The notes below the pieces were generated by a model. That model was not told the origin of the DNA. It did not search any database and was given only the letters and a program-made list of their open reading frames with translations. DNA of 11,802 nt from Acanthamoeba castellanii str. Neff (taxonomy: Eukaryota; Discosea; Longamoebia; Acanthamoebidae). A program made the position numbers and the translations under genes. Position 1 is the stretch's first letter. Each line of letters starts with the position of its first letter. Shown here in pieces: positions 1 through 8,900 of the stretch. Location: assembly GCF_000313135.1 (NCBI RefSeq), contig NW_004457451.1:1-11802 (forward strand), written 5' to 3'.

Positions 1-1
1 G

Positions 2-1004
2 TTGAAGGTCGACGACCGACCAGGGGCGCGGTCGCGACCCACCTCCACCGAGCCCACGGCAGCCTCGGCCCTGGGCACTGACGAGGAGGGGCGCGTGCCA
101 CGACGACCAACAATTCCGTACGCCCCGCTCAGGATCAGCAACACGGCCGCTCCCGCTGAAGACACCGCATCGGTCTACATCGACGAGCAGTCTCTCGATG
201 ACTCCCAATCGGTAATCAACGCATGCCGTGTGCCGTGTGCCGTGTGCCGTGTGCCGTGTGCCGTGTGCCGTGTGCCGTGTGCCGTGTGCCGTGTGCCGTG
301 CGCCGTGCGCCGTGCGCCGTGCGCCGTGTGCCCACTTCCTCACTCTTGTGCTTCGTCCGCCAGTACTGTCCGCCCCACGAGCCGTCAGGCCTACGCGCAG
401 ATGGGAGCGATCAATTGGGGGACCGATCTGACGTGGTTCGCGTTCATGGTTCGCCGATTGGTAGGCCAGGCCACGTGCGCGAACCCTCCGGCGCGCCCTG
501 GGCCGGAGGGGACAGCGAGCTCGCCAAGTCATTCGACTATTCTGAAAGCGTACGGCGTACCCCCACTCCCCACTCCTCGCCGACCGCATGCCAGCTCACC
601 GTCGTCGCGTTTATGGTAGCCGAACGTGTACCAGGAGTCGGCGGGGTCATCCATGGCGTGGTTCGTTTGGCTCGTGCGCAGCCTTCCCTCGCAGACCTAC
701 CACCAGTACGCCTTCATATTCAGCGTGTGTCGTTGGTCGTGTCGTGTCGTGTCGTGTGCCGTGGTGGCTGAATTTAGCCTGTGCCGTACATAGAGCCCGA
801 ACGTGGCCAGACTACGACGAGTCGGCCGACATCTACCTGGTCAATGACAACGAGCTCTACGTGTACCCGGAGCACTCTGAGTTCTTTGCGGTGTTCACCT
901 CGGAGCTGTATCGCGTCGAGGACTCCTCTCGCTACTACTTCATCATCTCCGGTACACTGACCGCGCACCACGCTCGCACTCGGCGCGAGTGCCAGGGTTC
1001 TTAT

Positions 1005-1078
<74 letters not shown>

Positions 1079-3983
1079 GTTGCTTCGTCGGTTTGCAGAC
1101 GAGGGAGACAAGCTCGGGATCATTTTCAGCACGCGGGAGGAGAGCGCGGCATTTGCCCGGGCGATCGAGCCGGGCCTGGGCTACGACATACCCGTCGGGT
1201 ACCGCGCTCCAGCCCAGCCCAGCCCAGCCAGCACGAATTTGATTGTGACTTACGCTGTTTCTCTCCTCTTTTCGATTAGGGGCGTGTGGGACAATGCGGG
1301 CGGCAAGGTCGGTGGTGGCACCGATCCCAAGTGGAAGAGCCAAAAGAAGGACAAGTCCAAGTCGGTCGTCGTACGGGGTTCGTCGCTGCTGCCTTCAGCG
1401 TGTGTCGTGTGTGTCGTGTGTGTCGTGCGTGTCGTGCGTGTCGTGTCGTGCAAGAGTACGCCGTTGCTGATCCGCTCCTTGTCTGCGTAGATGAGGGCGA
1501 CACGATATGTCAAGAATTTGAGGAGAAGGAGGTGATGCACGACGGGTGGTTCGATGCTCCGGCCAAGCACGCCGGTCTGAGCCTCAACCAGCTGCGAACG
1601 ATGCCTGTACGCTCACCCGACAGCGGTCCATTCCCGACCACACACTCACGCGTGTGCGGTGGTGCGTGTCATGCGTGTCGTGGCGTTGTTCGTGTCGTGT
1701 CGTGCGATGCGCAGGTAAATTTGGAAGAGCGGGAAGTGATAGAGGTGGACGCACGCCACGACGCGCGACTGCAGAACATTCTCCGCCTGACGCAGCTCCT
1801 CTTCTCCAAGTTCCCGACGCTCGAAACCAAAGTCCGTGTCATCGCTCTCCAGGTACCGTGCCCCCCCCCCACTCTCACGACTCGAGCGCACACGCACGAC
1901 CGCACACACGCACAACGCAACGTGCGCAGTTTTTAATGCGAGGGCGCGTGCGTCTCAAGGTCGCCAACGCGCTGGGCGGCGTGTACAGCGAGGATCTGCG
2001 GGAGATCCACGTCGCGCACATACAAAATGTAAAGAAAAAGCTCCAGTCCAACGTTGTCCCCCTCGGAAGCATCAAATTCGGCGTATTGCGCCATCGCGTC
2101 ATTCTATTGTACGTCTCCCCTCCGGCGCCCGCCGCGCATCGTGTGTCATGTGCGTGTTGCGTGTCGTGTGTCGTGTGTGTTGCGCATGTCGTGCTTTTGC
2201 AAATGGCTGATGACCGCGTGCGATTGTGTCATGGTGGCTGCGCAGTAAATACCTCTGTGACCATCTGCACCCATCACTGCCGTGCACGCTCTCCATGAAC
2301 GAGGAGGGCATGCTCTGTAATCTCGTTCCCGTCTCGTCCAACATCACCAAATACAAGGTACGCCCGCCACCACCGCACACGCACACACCGCCGCACACAC
2401 CGCACACGCGCTGAATTGTGCACAATAATTGTGCACAGGGTGTGGACGTGATGGCGGTGCCGGGTCGCTTGAGGGCCGAGGGCCGGGACAGGAAGATCAT
2501 GTGGCGCGGCTCGCAGGGGGCGGCGTCGGCCGAGCGCCACGTGATCCTGCCCGACCTGCAGAGCGAGCCCATCGTGTTCCACAAGAAGCTGGGCGAGGGC
2601 GGCTTCTCCACGGTCTATCGATGCGCCATCGGACCGCTCACGTACAACTCGACCCACGTGACCTCTACGCGGCCACTTCTCTTTCCCAACTCACGCGTGT
2701 GCGTGTGAGTGTGCGTGTGCGTGCAGGTGTGCGGCCAAGGTGTACAAGCGAACGGACGACCGGATTGGGAAGGAACTGGTGCGAGAGTGCATGATCCAGA
2801 CCCACCTCTCCCACAAAAACATTCTCGGCTGCCTCGGGTGCCCCACCTCTTTCTTTTTTTTGCTTTTCTTTTTTTGCTTTTCCTTTTTTAGATTATTTGG
2901 TGGATAATTCATTTATTCATTTATTTACTTATTTACTTATTAATGGTTGCGTGCAGTTACGAGAAAACGGCGACGGACTTCCGCATCTTCTTCGAGTACA
3001 TGGGCCTGGGCTCCTTCTGGGACGTGCTCTATCGCCGCAAGGTGGCACTCAAGTACGCCCGCCACCACCGCACATGCACCATCGCACACGCACACAGCTG
3101 ATGGTGGCTGTGTGGTGTGGTGTCGATGCCAGACCGTTCGAACCCAAGGAAATCGCCTACTACGCATCGGAGGTGGCGCGCGGGTTGCACTACCTCCACC
3201 GCAACAAGATCTTCCACCGCGACATCAAGAGTGCGAACATCCTCGTGGACGGCGACGAGGGCGAGTTCTTCAAGTCGGTCAAGCTGTGCGACTTCAACAT
3301 ATCGACCTACCGCTCCGACGCCTTCTCGCGCGTCGGCACCCCACGTACGCACCACAACTGCGGCCGCAGTCAAGCAAGCCTTCACCACACTTCTTTGCCT
3401 ACTCACTTACTACGACTGCGCAGAATACATGGCCCCGGAACTGCTCAACAACACGGAGGGACGACCAATCGACACCGAGAAAGCCGACAGTGCGTTGTTG
3501 GCCTGCCCAATACAGTCTCAGAATGTTACTGGACTTGTTACTGATACGCGCGCGTGTGTGTCGTGTGTGTCGTGTGTCGTGTGTGTGTGTCGTGTGTGTG
3601 TGTGTGTGTGTGGTGTGTAGTGTGGTCGTTTGGCATGTTCATTGTGGAGCTCATCACCCTCGACGCGCCGTACGCTGGGCTGGCCGAGGGCGAGTACGCA
3701 CGCCTCATCTCCCGTGGCATCCTGCCGCCCAATCTGCCCTCAGTATGCCCCCCCCCGCCGTGTGTTATTGTGTTGTTGTTGTTGTTGTTGTTGTTTTGTG
3801 TGTGTGTGTGTGTCACGGACTCACCATCATCAACATCATCGTGGTCTGGCCTGGCAGGTAAAGGAGAACAAAGGGGTGGAGCTTGTGATAAAGTGCTGTA
3901 ACCTCAACCCAGCACTACGGCCATCAGCAAGGGATGTGGTGGTCTACCTGAACCCACTCGATGACTCGTGTAATGTACCCTGA
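2..3983 (+). CDS. EDR1-domain protein kinase (TKL-like), 5' partial, 17 exons
   Basis: This is a predicted cytoplasmic Ser/Thr (TKL-like) kinase, open at the left window edge. In-phase exons: 2-211, 364-549, 620-705, 794-951, 1099-1198, 1280-1377, 1491-1606, 1715-1852, 1960-2108, 2246-2357, 2439-2641, 2727-2837, 2957-3052, 3133-3344, 3424-3489, 3621-3742, 3858-3983. They sum to 2289 bases, 762 residues plus stop. Residues 1-130 are disordered. About 165-245 resembles a PH-fold domain, WH1 or PH. About 285-465 matches the EDR1 domain of plant CTR1/EDR1 and animal ARMC3 (RHRVILFKYLCD, VDVMAVPGRL). About 500-755 is the kinase: glycine loop GEGGFSTV, Lys523 in CAAK, HRDIKSAN (Asp618, Asn623), DFN at 641-643 in place of DFG, QYMAPE, MWSFG and a final Arg in NPALRPS. 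The phosphotransfer residues are present, so activity is plausible. By analogy with CTR1/EDR1, the EDR1 region may be regulatory. The least certain junctions are 212/363, 1378/1490 and the AAG acceptor at 1959. The substrate is unknown. Confidence 0.85.
223..333. repeat. 7-bp minisatellite, two ordered unit variants, intronic
   Basis: Ten perfect TGTGCCG units run from 229 to 298. Four TGCGCCG units follow from 299 to 326, with partial units at each end. The array lies in predicted intron 1 of the kinase gene (212-363). It is open in several frames and yields Cys/Val/Pro/Arg repeat peptides, which are artefacts of the repeat. Confidence 0.9.
731..762. repeat. GTGTC-type short tandem repeat in intron
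   Basis: A run of near-perfect CGTGT pentamers lies in the intron 706-793 of the kinase gene, between donor GTACGC and acceptor ACATAG. Confidence 0.7.
1008..1077. repeat. (GT)n microsatellite, about 35 units, intronic
   Basis: About 70 bases of uninterrupted GT dinucleotides lie in the kinase intron 952-1098, close to its 3' end. This is the longest pure repeat in the window. Frames across it give poly-Cys/Val on one strand and poly-His/Thr on the other, and neither is a gene. Confidence 0.95.
1396..1447. repeat. TGTGTCG-type repeat in intron
   Basis: Alternating TGTGTCG and TGCGTGTCG units fill the middle of the kinase intron tentatively placed at 1378-1490. They obscure the exact donor and acceptor. 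An alternative junction pair (donor 1371, acceptor ending 1456) would also keep the frame and add about nine residues. Confidence 0.7.
2850..2945. repeat. T-rich and ATTT/TTAC low-complexity tract in intron
   Basis: Within kinase intron 2838-2956 there are several poly-T runs separated by TGC or TCC. They are followed by repeated ATTC/ATTT/TTAC words. Apart from the intron at 7716-7841, this is the most AT-rich intron here, against a clearly GC-rich background. Confidence 0.75.
3548..3619. repeat. TG/TGTCG repeat in intron
   Basis: Interrupted TG repeats with CGTG punctuation run up to the acceptor GTGTAG of kinase intron 3490-3620. Confidence 0.85.
3750..3813. repeat. Poly-C, TTG trinucleotide and TG repeats in intron
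   Basis: A C-run, then about seven TTG units, then TG dinucleotides lie in the last kinase intron (3743-3857). The minus-strand frame gives poly-Asn, which is an artefact. Confidence 0.85.
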
Positions 3984-4220
3984 TGCTAAATGCTCATGAT
4001 CATGTAAAACTTTGGGTCTGCTCCCCACCCCCCTTTCCAAAAGCGAGAAAGCGTCATGGGTCAAATATTGGGTCAAATATTGGTCGCCGGGCGGCTATAT
4101 TATTGCCCCTACCTTTTGTAGGCAAGATGTTCCTTATTTGGTAATGGTGATTTTTTAAGGTCTTCTTGTGGCGCGGGAGGGAGTAGTAGTAGTAGCAGTC
4201 GAACCGGACCAAGTGCAAGC
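3984..4220 (+). promoter_or_regulatory. Intergenic region: kinase 3' end and secreted-protein promoter
   Basis: This 237-base gap follows the kinase stop and precedes the ATG at 4221. It holds two abutting copies of GGGTCAAATATT (4058-4081), a TATA-like TATATTATT near 4096-4104 and an AGT trinucleotide run at about 4182-4196 just before the start codon. None has a demonstrated role. The TATA-like word lies about 120 bases before the ATG, which is plausible for a promoter with a 5' leader. Confidence 0.4.
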
Positions 4221-5288
4221 ATGGCCGCAGTGAAATCTTCGGTTTTCCTGGTCTTCTTCGTTGCGGCCGTTGCGGCGCTCCTCCTTGTGCAGGCCGAGGC
4301 CAGGAGCTACGGTGTCAACTCCCTCTCCAAGTCCTCCTGTCGCTTCGCGCAAGAAGTGGACGTTGCGGTGGGGGAGTTCCCCAGTTTGGGGGACGACCGC
4401 AGTCCGGTGGTGGTGGGCTCCTCGGGGGTCTACTACGTGGGCGACTCTAGAACGGGATCCTTCTACAAGAACCTCACCCGCCGGGCCACCACCACGACCC
4501 GAATCGACGGCCTCTTCTCCGACCTGGGCAACGGCGACCTGTGGACCTTCGGCACCTCCTCCTCTACCTGGCTCGCAGTGGCTTCCAATGCGGACATTCC
4601 CGAGGCGACCAGGCTCACCCACTTGATTCCGCTGGCGGCCGACGCCGAGGGCCAGCTGAGCACCGACGAGGGTCGCGAAGTCGTCACCCTCTCGTCACCC
4701 CTCTTCCCCCACACGTACGACATCCAGCCGACCCTGTTCCTCGGCATGGGCGAGTTCGTGTACGCTTCGTCCGCCGAGGGTCCTTCCGAGTTCGCCGGCG
4801 CCTTCCTCGTCGACATCGCCACCGGCTCAGTCGAACGCATCTATGAGATGGCCGACGGAGAGGCGTGGGCGGTGAACCCCAGAGGCGATGAGACCGAGAA
4901 CTGGGTGACGTCGGGCGTGATGGAGCGCAGCGGGGAGACCATCAAGCTCCTCGCCGTCTACTCCAACTGGACTGACGATTCAGCCTACACGGGAGGCGTC
5001 TACCGCTACAACGTCGACGGCTCGCTCCACTCCAAGGTCTACAGAGGCTTTCTCGACGACGCCGCCACGTTCACCGTCAACTACTGGAGCAACGACGACA
5101 AGAGGTGGTTCGCCCACGGCGAGACCGCGCCCTTGAACGCCGACGAAAGCCCGAGGATTCCAGGCCTGACGGAAGACGAGTGGATCCTGTCGTGCGCGGC
5201 CGACCACTACAACGCCAGCGGGGCGTCGACCACGTCCTGTGCCGTGTGCGCTCTTGTGTCAGCCATGTGGTCCTCCTTCTTCTTCTGA
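4221..5288 (+). CDS. Predicted secreted or surface glycoprotein, family not recognised
   Basis: A single-exon gene for 355 residues. The start is chosen because it is followed at once by a signal-peptide-like segment: Lys5, a hydrophobic core from about Val8 to Val24, then AEA before Arg28, a good signal-peptidase site. The mature part is rich in Ser, Thr, Asp and Gly with short strand-like stretches (VVVGSSGVYYVGDS, GDLWTFGTSSSTWLAV), which would fit a beta-rich or propeller-like fold. Three N-glycosylation sequons occur at Asn84, Asn249 and Asn331. Cysteines are few (40, 325, 340, 343). The C-terminus is a Ser/Gly-rich spacer and about 15 hydrophobic residues ending in SSFFF. This could be a GPI-attachment signal, though it is short and has no basic cap. 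It is one of the few intronless genes here and has a damaged tandem copy downstream. I do not recognise a known domain and assign no function. Confidence 0.85.
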   Translation: MAAVKSSVFLVFFVAAVAALLLVQAEARSYGVNSLSKSSCRFAQEVDVAVGEFPSLGDDRSPVVVGSSGVYYVGDSRTGSFYKNLTRRATTTTRIDGLFSDLGNGDLWTFGTSSSTWLAVASNADIPEATRLTHLIPLAADAEGQLSTDEGREVVTLSSPLFPHTYDIQPTLFLGMGEFVYASSAEGPSEFAGAFLVDIATGSVERIYEMADGEAWAVNPRGDETENWVTSGVMERSGETIKLLAVYSNWTDDSAYTGGVYRYNVDGSLHSKVYRGFLDDAATFTVNYWSNDDKRWFAHGETAPLNADESPRIPGLTEDEWILSCAADHYNASGASTTSCAVCALVSAMWSSFFF

Positions 5289-5440
5289 TCCAGGAGTTAC
5301 CCCTCCTCCCCTCCATGAACACAATTAGGGGGCAAAAAGCACTTCAATCTCCTGCCAAACAACCACCTTTTTTTTTTGGCCACCGAGGATTCATGACATA
5401 TCGGCTGGGTAGGAAGTACTAGCTCTAGAGCTCGCGCAAG
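5289..5440. other. Spacer between secreted-protein gene and its pseudogene
   Basis: These 152 bases separate the parent stop from the damaged copy. They contain a nine- or ten-base T run near 5370 and an inverted CTCTAGAG-like word near 5422-5431. I see no coding content and only weak resemblance to the parent promoter close to the ATG. Confidence 0.5.
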
Positions 5441-5882
5441 CATGGTCGCAGTCAAATCTTCGACCCCTTCGCATCTTGCGGCTGTCGCCCAGGCCCGCGA
5501 TCCCCCCAGACCCCTTCGCATCTTCCTCGTGGCCATGGGTGATGCCAAAAGCTACGGCGTCAGCTCCCTCCTGTCGCTTCGCCACTGTGTGTGGACACTG
5601 CGAGTTGACGGTGAAGGTGGCGTCGGTATTACTTGATGGTCTCCCCGCTGCGCTCCACCACGCCCGACCCCACCCATGTCTCGGCAGATGGCTGGAACAG
5701 CGGCGACAAGAGGCGGTTCACCCACGGCGACCTTGAACCCCGATGTCAGCCCGAGGATTCCCGGTCTGACGGAAGATGGGTGGATCCTGTCGTGCGCGGC
5801 CGGTCACTGGACCAGTGGGGCGTCGACCACGTCCTGCGCTGTGTGCTCTCTTGTATCGGCCTTGTGTTCCTTCTTCTTCTGA
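5441..5882 (+). pseudogene. Rearranged, truncated copy of the 4221 secreted-protein gene
   Basis: Both ends match the parent at 4221-5288. At the 5' end, GCAAGCATGG followed by the MxAVKSS codons (5436-5460) and AGCTACGGCGTCAGCTCCCT (5551-5570) follow parent 4216-4241 and 4306-4325. At the 3' end, 5694-5882 follows parent 5084-5288, including the last residues and stop. Most of the middle is missing. Between them, bases 5602-5623 and 5632-5667 match the parent in reverse orientation (see findings). An in-frame TGA at 5634-5636 and an 8-base deletion near 5728, which shifts the frame, prevent a parent-like product. The signal-peptide hydrophobic core is also lost. A short expressed peptide cannot be excluded, but nothing supports one. 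Confidence 0.85.
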
Positions 5883-5938
5883 CACGCACACACGCACACG
5901 CTCCTCTTGTAACATCCTCAGTTGGAATCACGCGAATA

Positions 5939-8900
5939 TTATTCATCATTGGGATCTTCACCACCAAGATCCTCCAAGCTCGAGTTGAGGCTGGTGTCTG
6001 CTGTGTACGCCTGCTGTGTGCTGTGGATCTCGCGCAGCAGCGCCTTTGCTTCTTCCTTTTCCTGTGGCAGCGACACAAAACAAATCTCACAAGAATGAGA
6101 CTCGACACGACGACGACGAGGCAACGCGACGGCAACCAAGTATGTGCGTACCTTGCCCGCAAAGTCCAACAGGCGCAGGCAGTAGTGCTCTGCTTCAGCC
6201 ATTTGACCCAGCTCCTTCCAATAGTGCGCCAGGTAGAGCAGTGCTTCGATCGTGTCCAGACCCTCGCGCTTCATTCACATCACGGACCATTAGCAGGACA
6301 CACACACACACACACACACACACGACACACACCACACACACTACACAGCACGAATGTGTGGTTGGGGCCGTACCTGTTCGCTGTCTTGTCGCTGGATGTT
6401 CTTCGCATAGTAATGCGCTGCTTGGTCGTGATGCCCCAATGAGCGGTACAGGTTGGCCAACGCGTTCAACACGTTCATCGCAATCGGCTGATGCGTGCGT
6501 GTGCGTGTGCGTGTGCGTGTGCGTGTGCGTGTGCGTGTGCGTGTGCGTGTTATGTAAGCGAAAAAACTCGACCCGAAACAAACCAACCAACGCCCTACCT
6601 CGCCTTCGGAGTAGGACTCGGCACGTTCGTAGCACTTGATGGCATCGCCGACCCTCCCCACCTCCTCATAGCACGCTGCCATGGCGCACCATATCCGGGC
6701 GTCATATGGCCTGTGACGCGCATGCGTTGTTTTTTGGGGGGGAGGGGGGCGATGTAAGCAAAAGGCGAGCTCGCTCGGCTGGAAGGGACAACGAACCGGA
6801 GTGTGATGCCCTTCTGATAGTAGTACGTGGCGTAGTGGGGCATCTTCAGCAGTTCGTAGGTCTGGCCCAACCCATACCACGCGCGGTAGTCGCGACTGTT
6901 GATCTCTGCACACACGACACACACGACACACCGGTGTTGGAAAAAGAAAAGAAAGAAAAAGAAAGAAAGAGGCAAACCGGCAGCTTTGCGGTAGGCGCGG
7001 ACGGCGGCGGGGATGTTCTTCATCTCCATGTACTCGTGGCCCATGAGGATGTAGGCCGACAGGAACTTCGGGTTCAGCCGGACCGCCCGCGAAAAATACT
7101 GCACGGCCTTCTCGTGCTCCTCCTTCAGTCCGTAGTAGTTGCCTGTGTGTGGCCACACGCCGCACACGCGAGTGAGACACGCCAAAAGGCACACACCGCA
7201 CTCACCGCACACACTGCATACGACACGACACACGACACACATGACACGCGCGCGAAATGGGAAAGGAAGGGAGTGATATGATGTACCGATAATGCAGCAG
7301 GTCTCCTCGCGATACTTGTCGGTGGTGTGGGCCTTGTGTGCGAGGATGGAGAGCTTGGCGTGGTTCTCCTTGACGTAGAGGATGTTGCTGTAGTACTCCA
7401 TGTTCTCCACGCTGAACTCGTCCTTCTTCTCCAGCTGCTCGAACAGCGCCTCTGCCTCGTCAAATTCTAATCTCGACCAACAATGTAGAAGTCAGCAAGG
7501 CTGTGCGTGCGTGCGTGCGTGCGGTGTATGCGTGCGTGCGTGCGGTGTGTGCGTCTGAAGTGGAAAAAACGGACCTCTCAGATGGTAGTTGGCGATGGCC
7601 CGCTGGGCGAGCAAAAAGTCGGAGTGCGGGAAGACTGAGGCCAGCACGTCGTAGATCCGCAGACACACGCCCACCTGCTGAAACTCGAGGCACGCCTGCG
7701 CGTAGAAGAAATCCCTTTTTTTGTCCACACAACCCCCAAATAAGCCATCAATTCCAAATAATAATCAAAAAATCATAATTCAACACTAAAATATAATAAT
7801 AATAATAATATAATTATATAAAGAGAGATAATAGTGGGTACCGCATGATGTGGTGGGGGAGGTTGAGGCTGGCGATGTGCTCCCAGGAGAGGGACGGCAG
7901 TGCGGCGAGGTCGAGCCACGCGCTCCAGTTCCAGGGGTAGGCGCGCACGGACTCAGCCAGCATATCGCGTGCCTTGTCCAATTGGCCCTCTTCGCGCAGC
8001 ACGATCGCATAGCTGTGTGCACATCATCACAATCATCATCACCCATGACTCGTGCAACGAGTCACACACGACACACACGACACACACGACACAGCCAAAG
8101 AAATACAGGGCAGGGTGCGAGGTGGTACATGTAAGAGCAGAAGCCGTCGAGCGGTCCCATGGCGCAGCGCGAGGCCAGCCGTCGTCGCAAGAGACCGAGC
8201 TTGGCGTTGCGCACCGTCGAACCCTCCGCCCCTTCGGTGTGAATGCATGTGCGTGCGTGCGTGCGTGGCTTGAGATCAGTCACGGCCACGCATTCTCTGG
8301 CACACGTGCGCCCACAGCAATGCATCGATTGCGCCCTAACGAGCACGAGAGCGGAAGGGCTGGACCGCACCAGCGAGCTCGACGGTCTCCTCCTCCTTGC
8401 GCTTCTCACCGGCCAGGTAGAGCGAGTAGCACGAGAAAAAGAGTGCACTGCAGCCGTCGCACGCACACACCGCACACGCACACGCACACGCACCACCGCA
8501 CACACCGCACACGGCGACCAGTGTGAGAATGCAACACACAAATTTGTGGCGGGAGGAGGTGGTGGTTACCGGAGGGAGAGCTCGGAGGCGTCGGTATCGT
8601 CGAGGTAGGATCGTGGCTCGAGCATGCGGGCGGCCTTGCCGTAGTCCTTGAGATCGAAGTGGTTCTTGGCCAGCAGCAGCCTCGCTTCCTCCTTCTTCTC
8701 CTTTGCAGCCTCCTCTTCATCGATTATGCCACTGGGCTCGCATTCTTCACCATCATGACCTCCATCTTCTTCAGGCATGCCCATGACCTGCTCCACGGCC
8801 CATTTCGAAGCCGCGTAGAGGCCACGCGAGGATAGCTCCCGCGCCGCGCGTAGGAGCTCGGAACGGAGGCGCCTGGGGCTCGTGTGTGGATCAAAATCGG

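Noticed and set aside
223..333. CRISPR-like repeat array
   Set aside because: Units are seven bases with no spacers, and the context is a eukaryotic intron.
2..619. 205-residue open frame running through the 7-bp minisatellite
   Set aside because: The first 70 codons are accepted as an exon. The repeat part gives only VPCAVCR-type peptide and is better explained as an intron with GTAATC donor and CCAG acceptor, which keeps phase with all later exons.
774..1343. Minus-strand frame with poly-His/Thr
   Set aside because: It is a shadow of the GT repeat and of plus-strand exons, with no family resemblance.
588..1490. Continuous 300-residue frame across the (GT)n tract
   Set aside because: It contains real exon segments (794-951) but also poly-Cys/Val. 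Donors and acceptors in phase split it into separate exons.
5626..5687. Intron that would rescue the pseudogene by removing the in-frame TGA
   Set aside because: GTATTA...GGCAG would bypass the stop, but the segment is an inverted parental piece and the 8-base deletion downstream still shifts the frame away from the parent ending.
5633..6442. 269-residue plus-strand frame across the pseudogene end and the Cdc23 3' exons
   Set aside because: It is antisense to well-supported Cdc23 exons 10-12 and includes the CA repeat.
6727..6750. G-quadruplex from the G-rich run
   Set aside because: Only two long G-runs lie close together, so a four-tract quadruplex would have to split runs. It is a weak case without folding data.
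6341..7201. Long minus-strand frames reading through Cdc23 introns
   Set aside because: Only short parts match Cdc23. The rest are retained-intron translations rich in Arg/Thr/His from the repeats.
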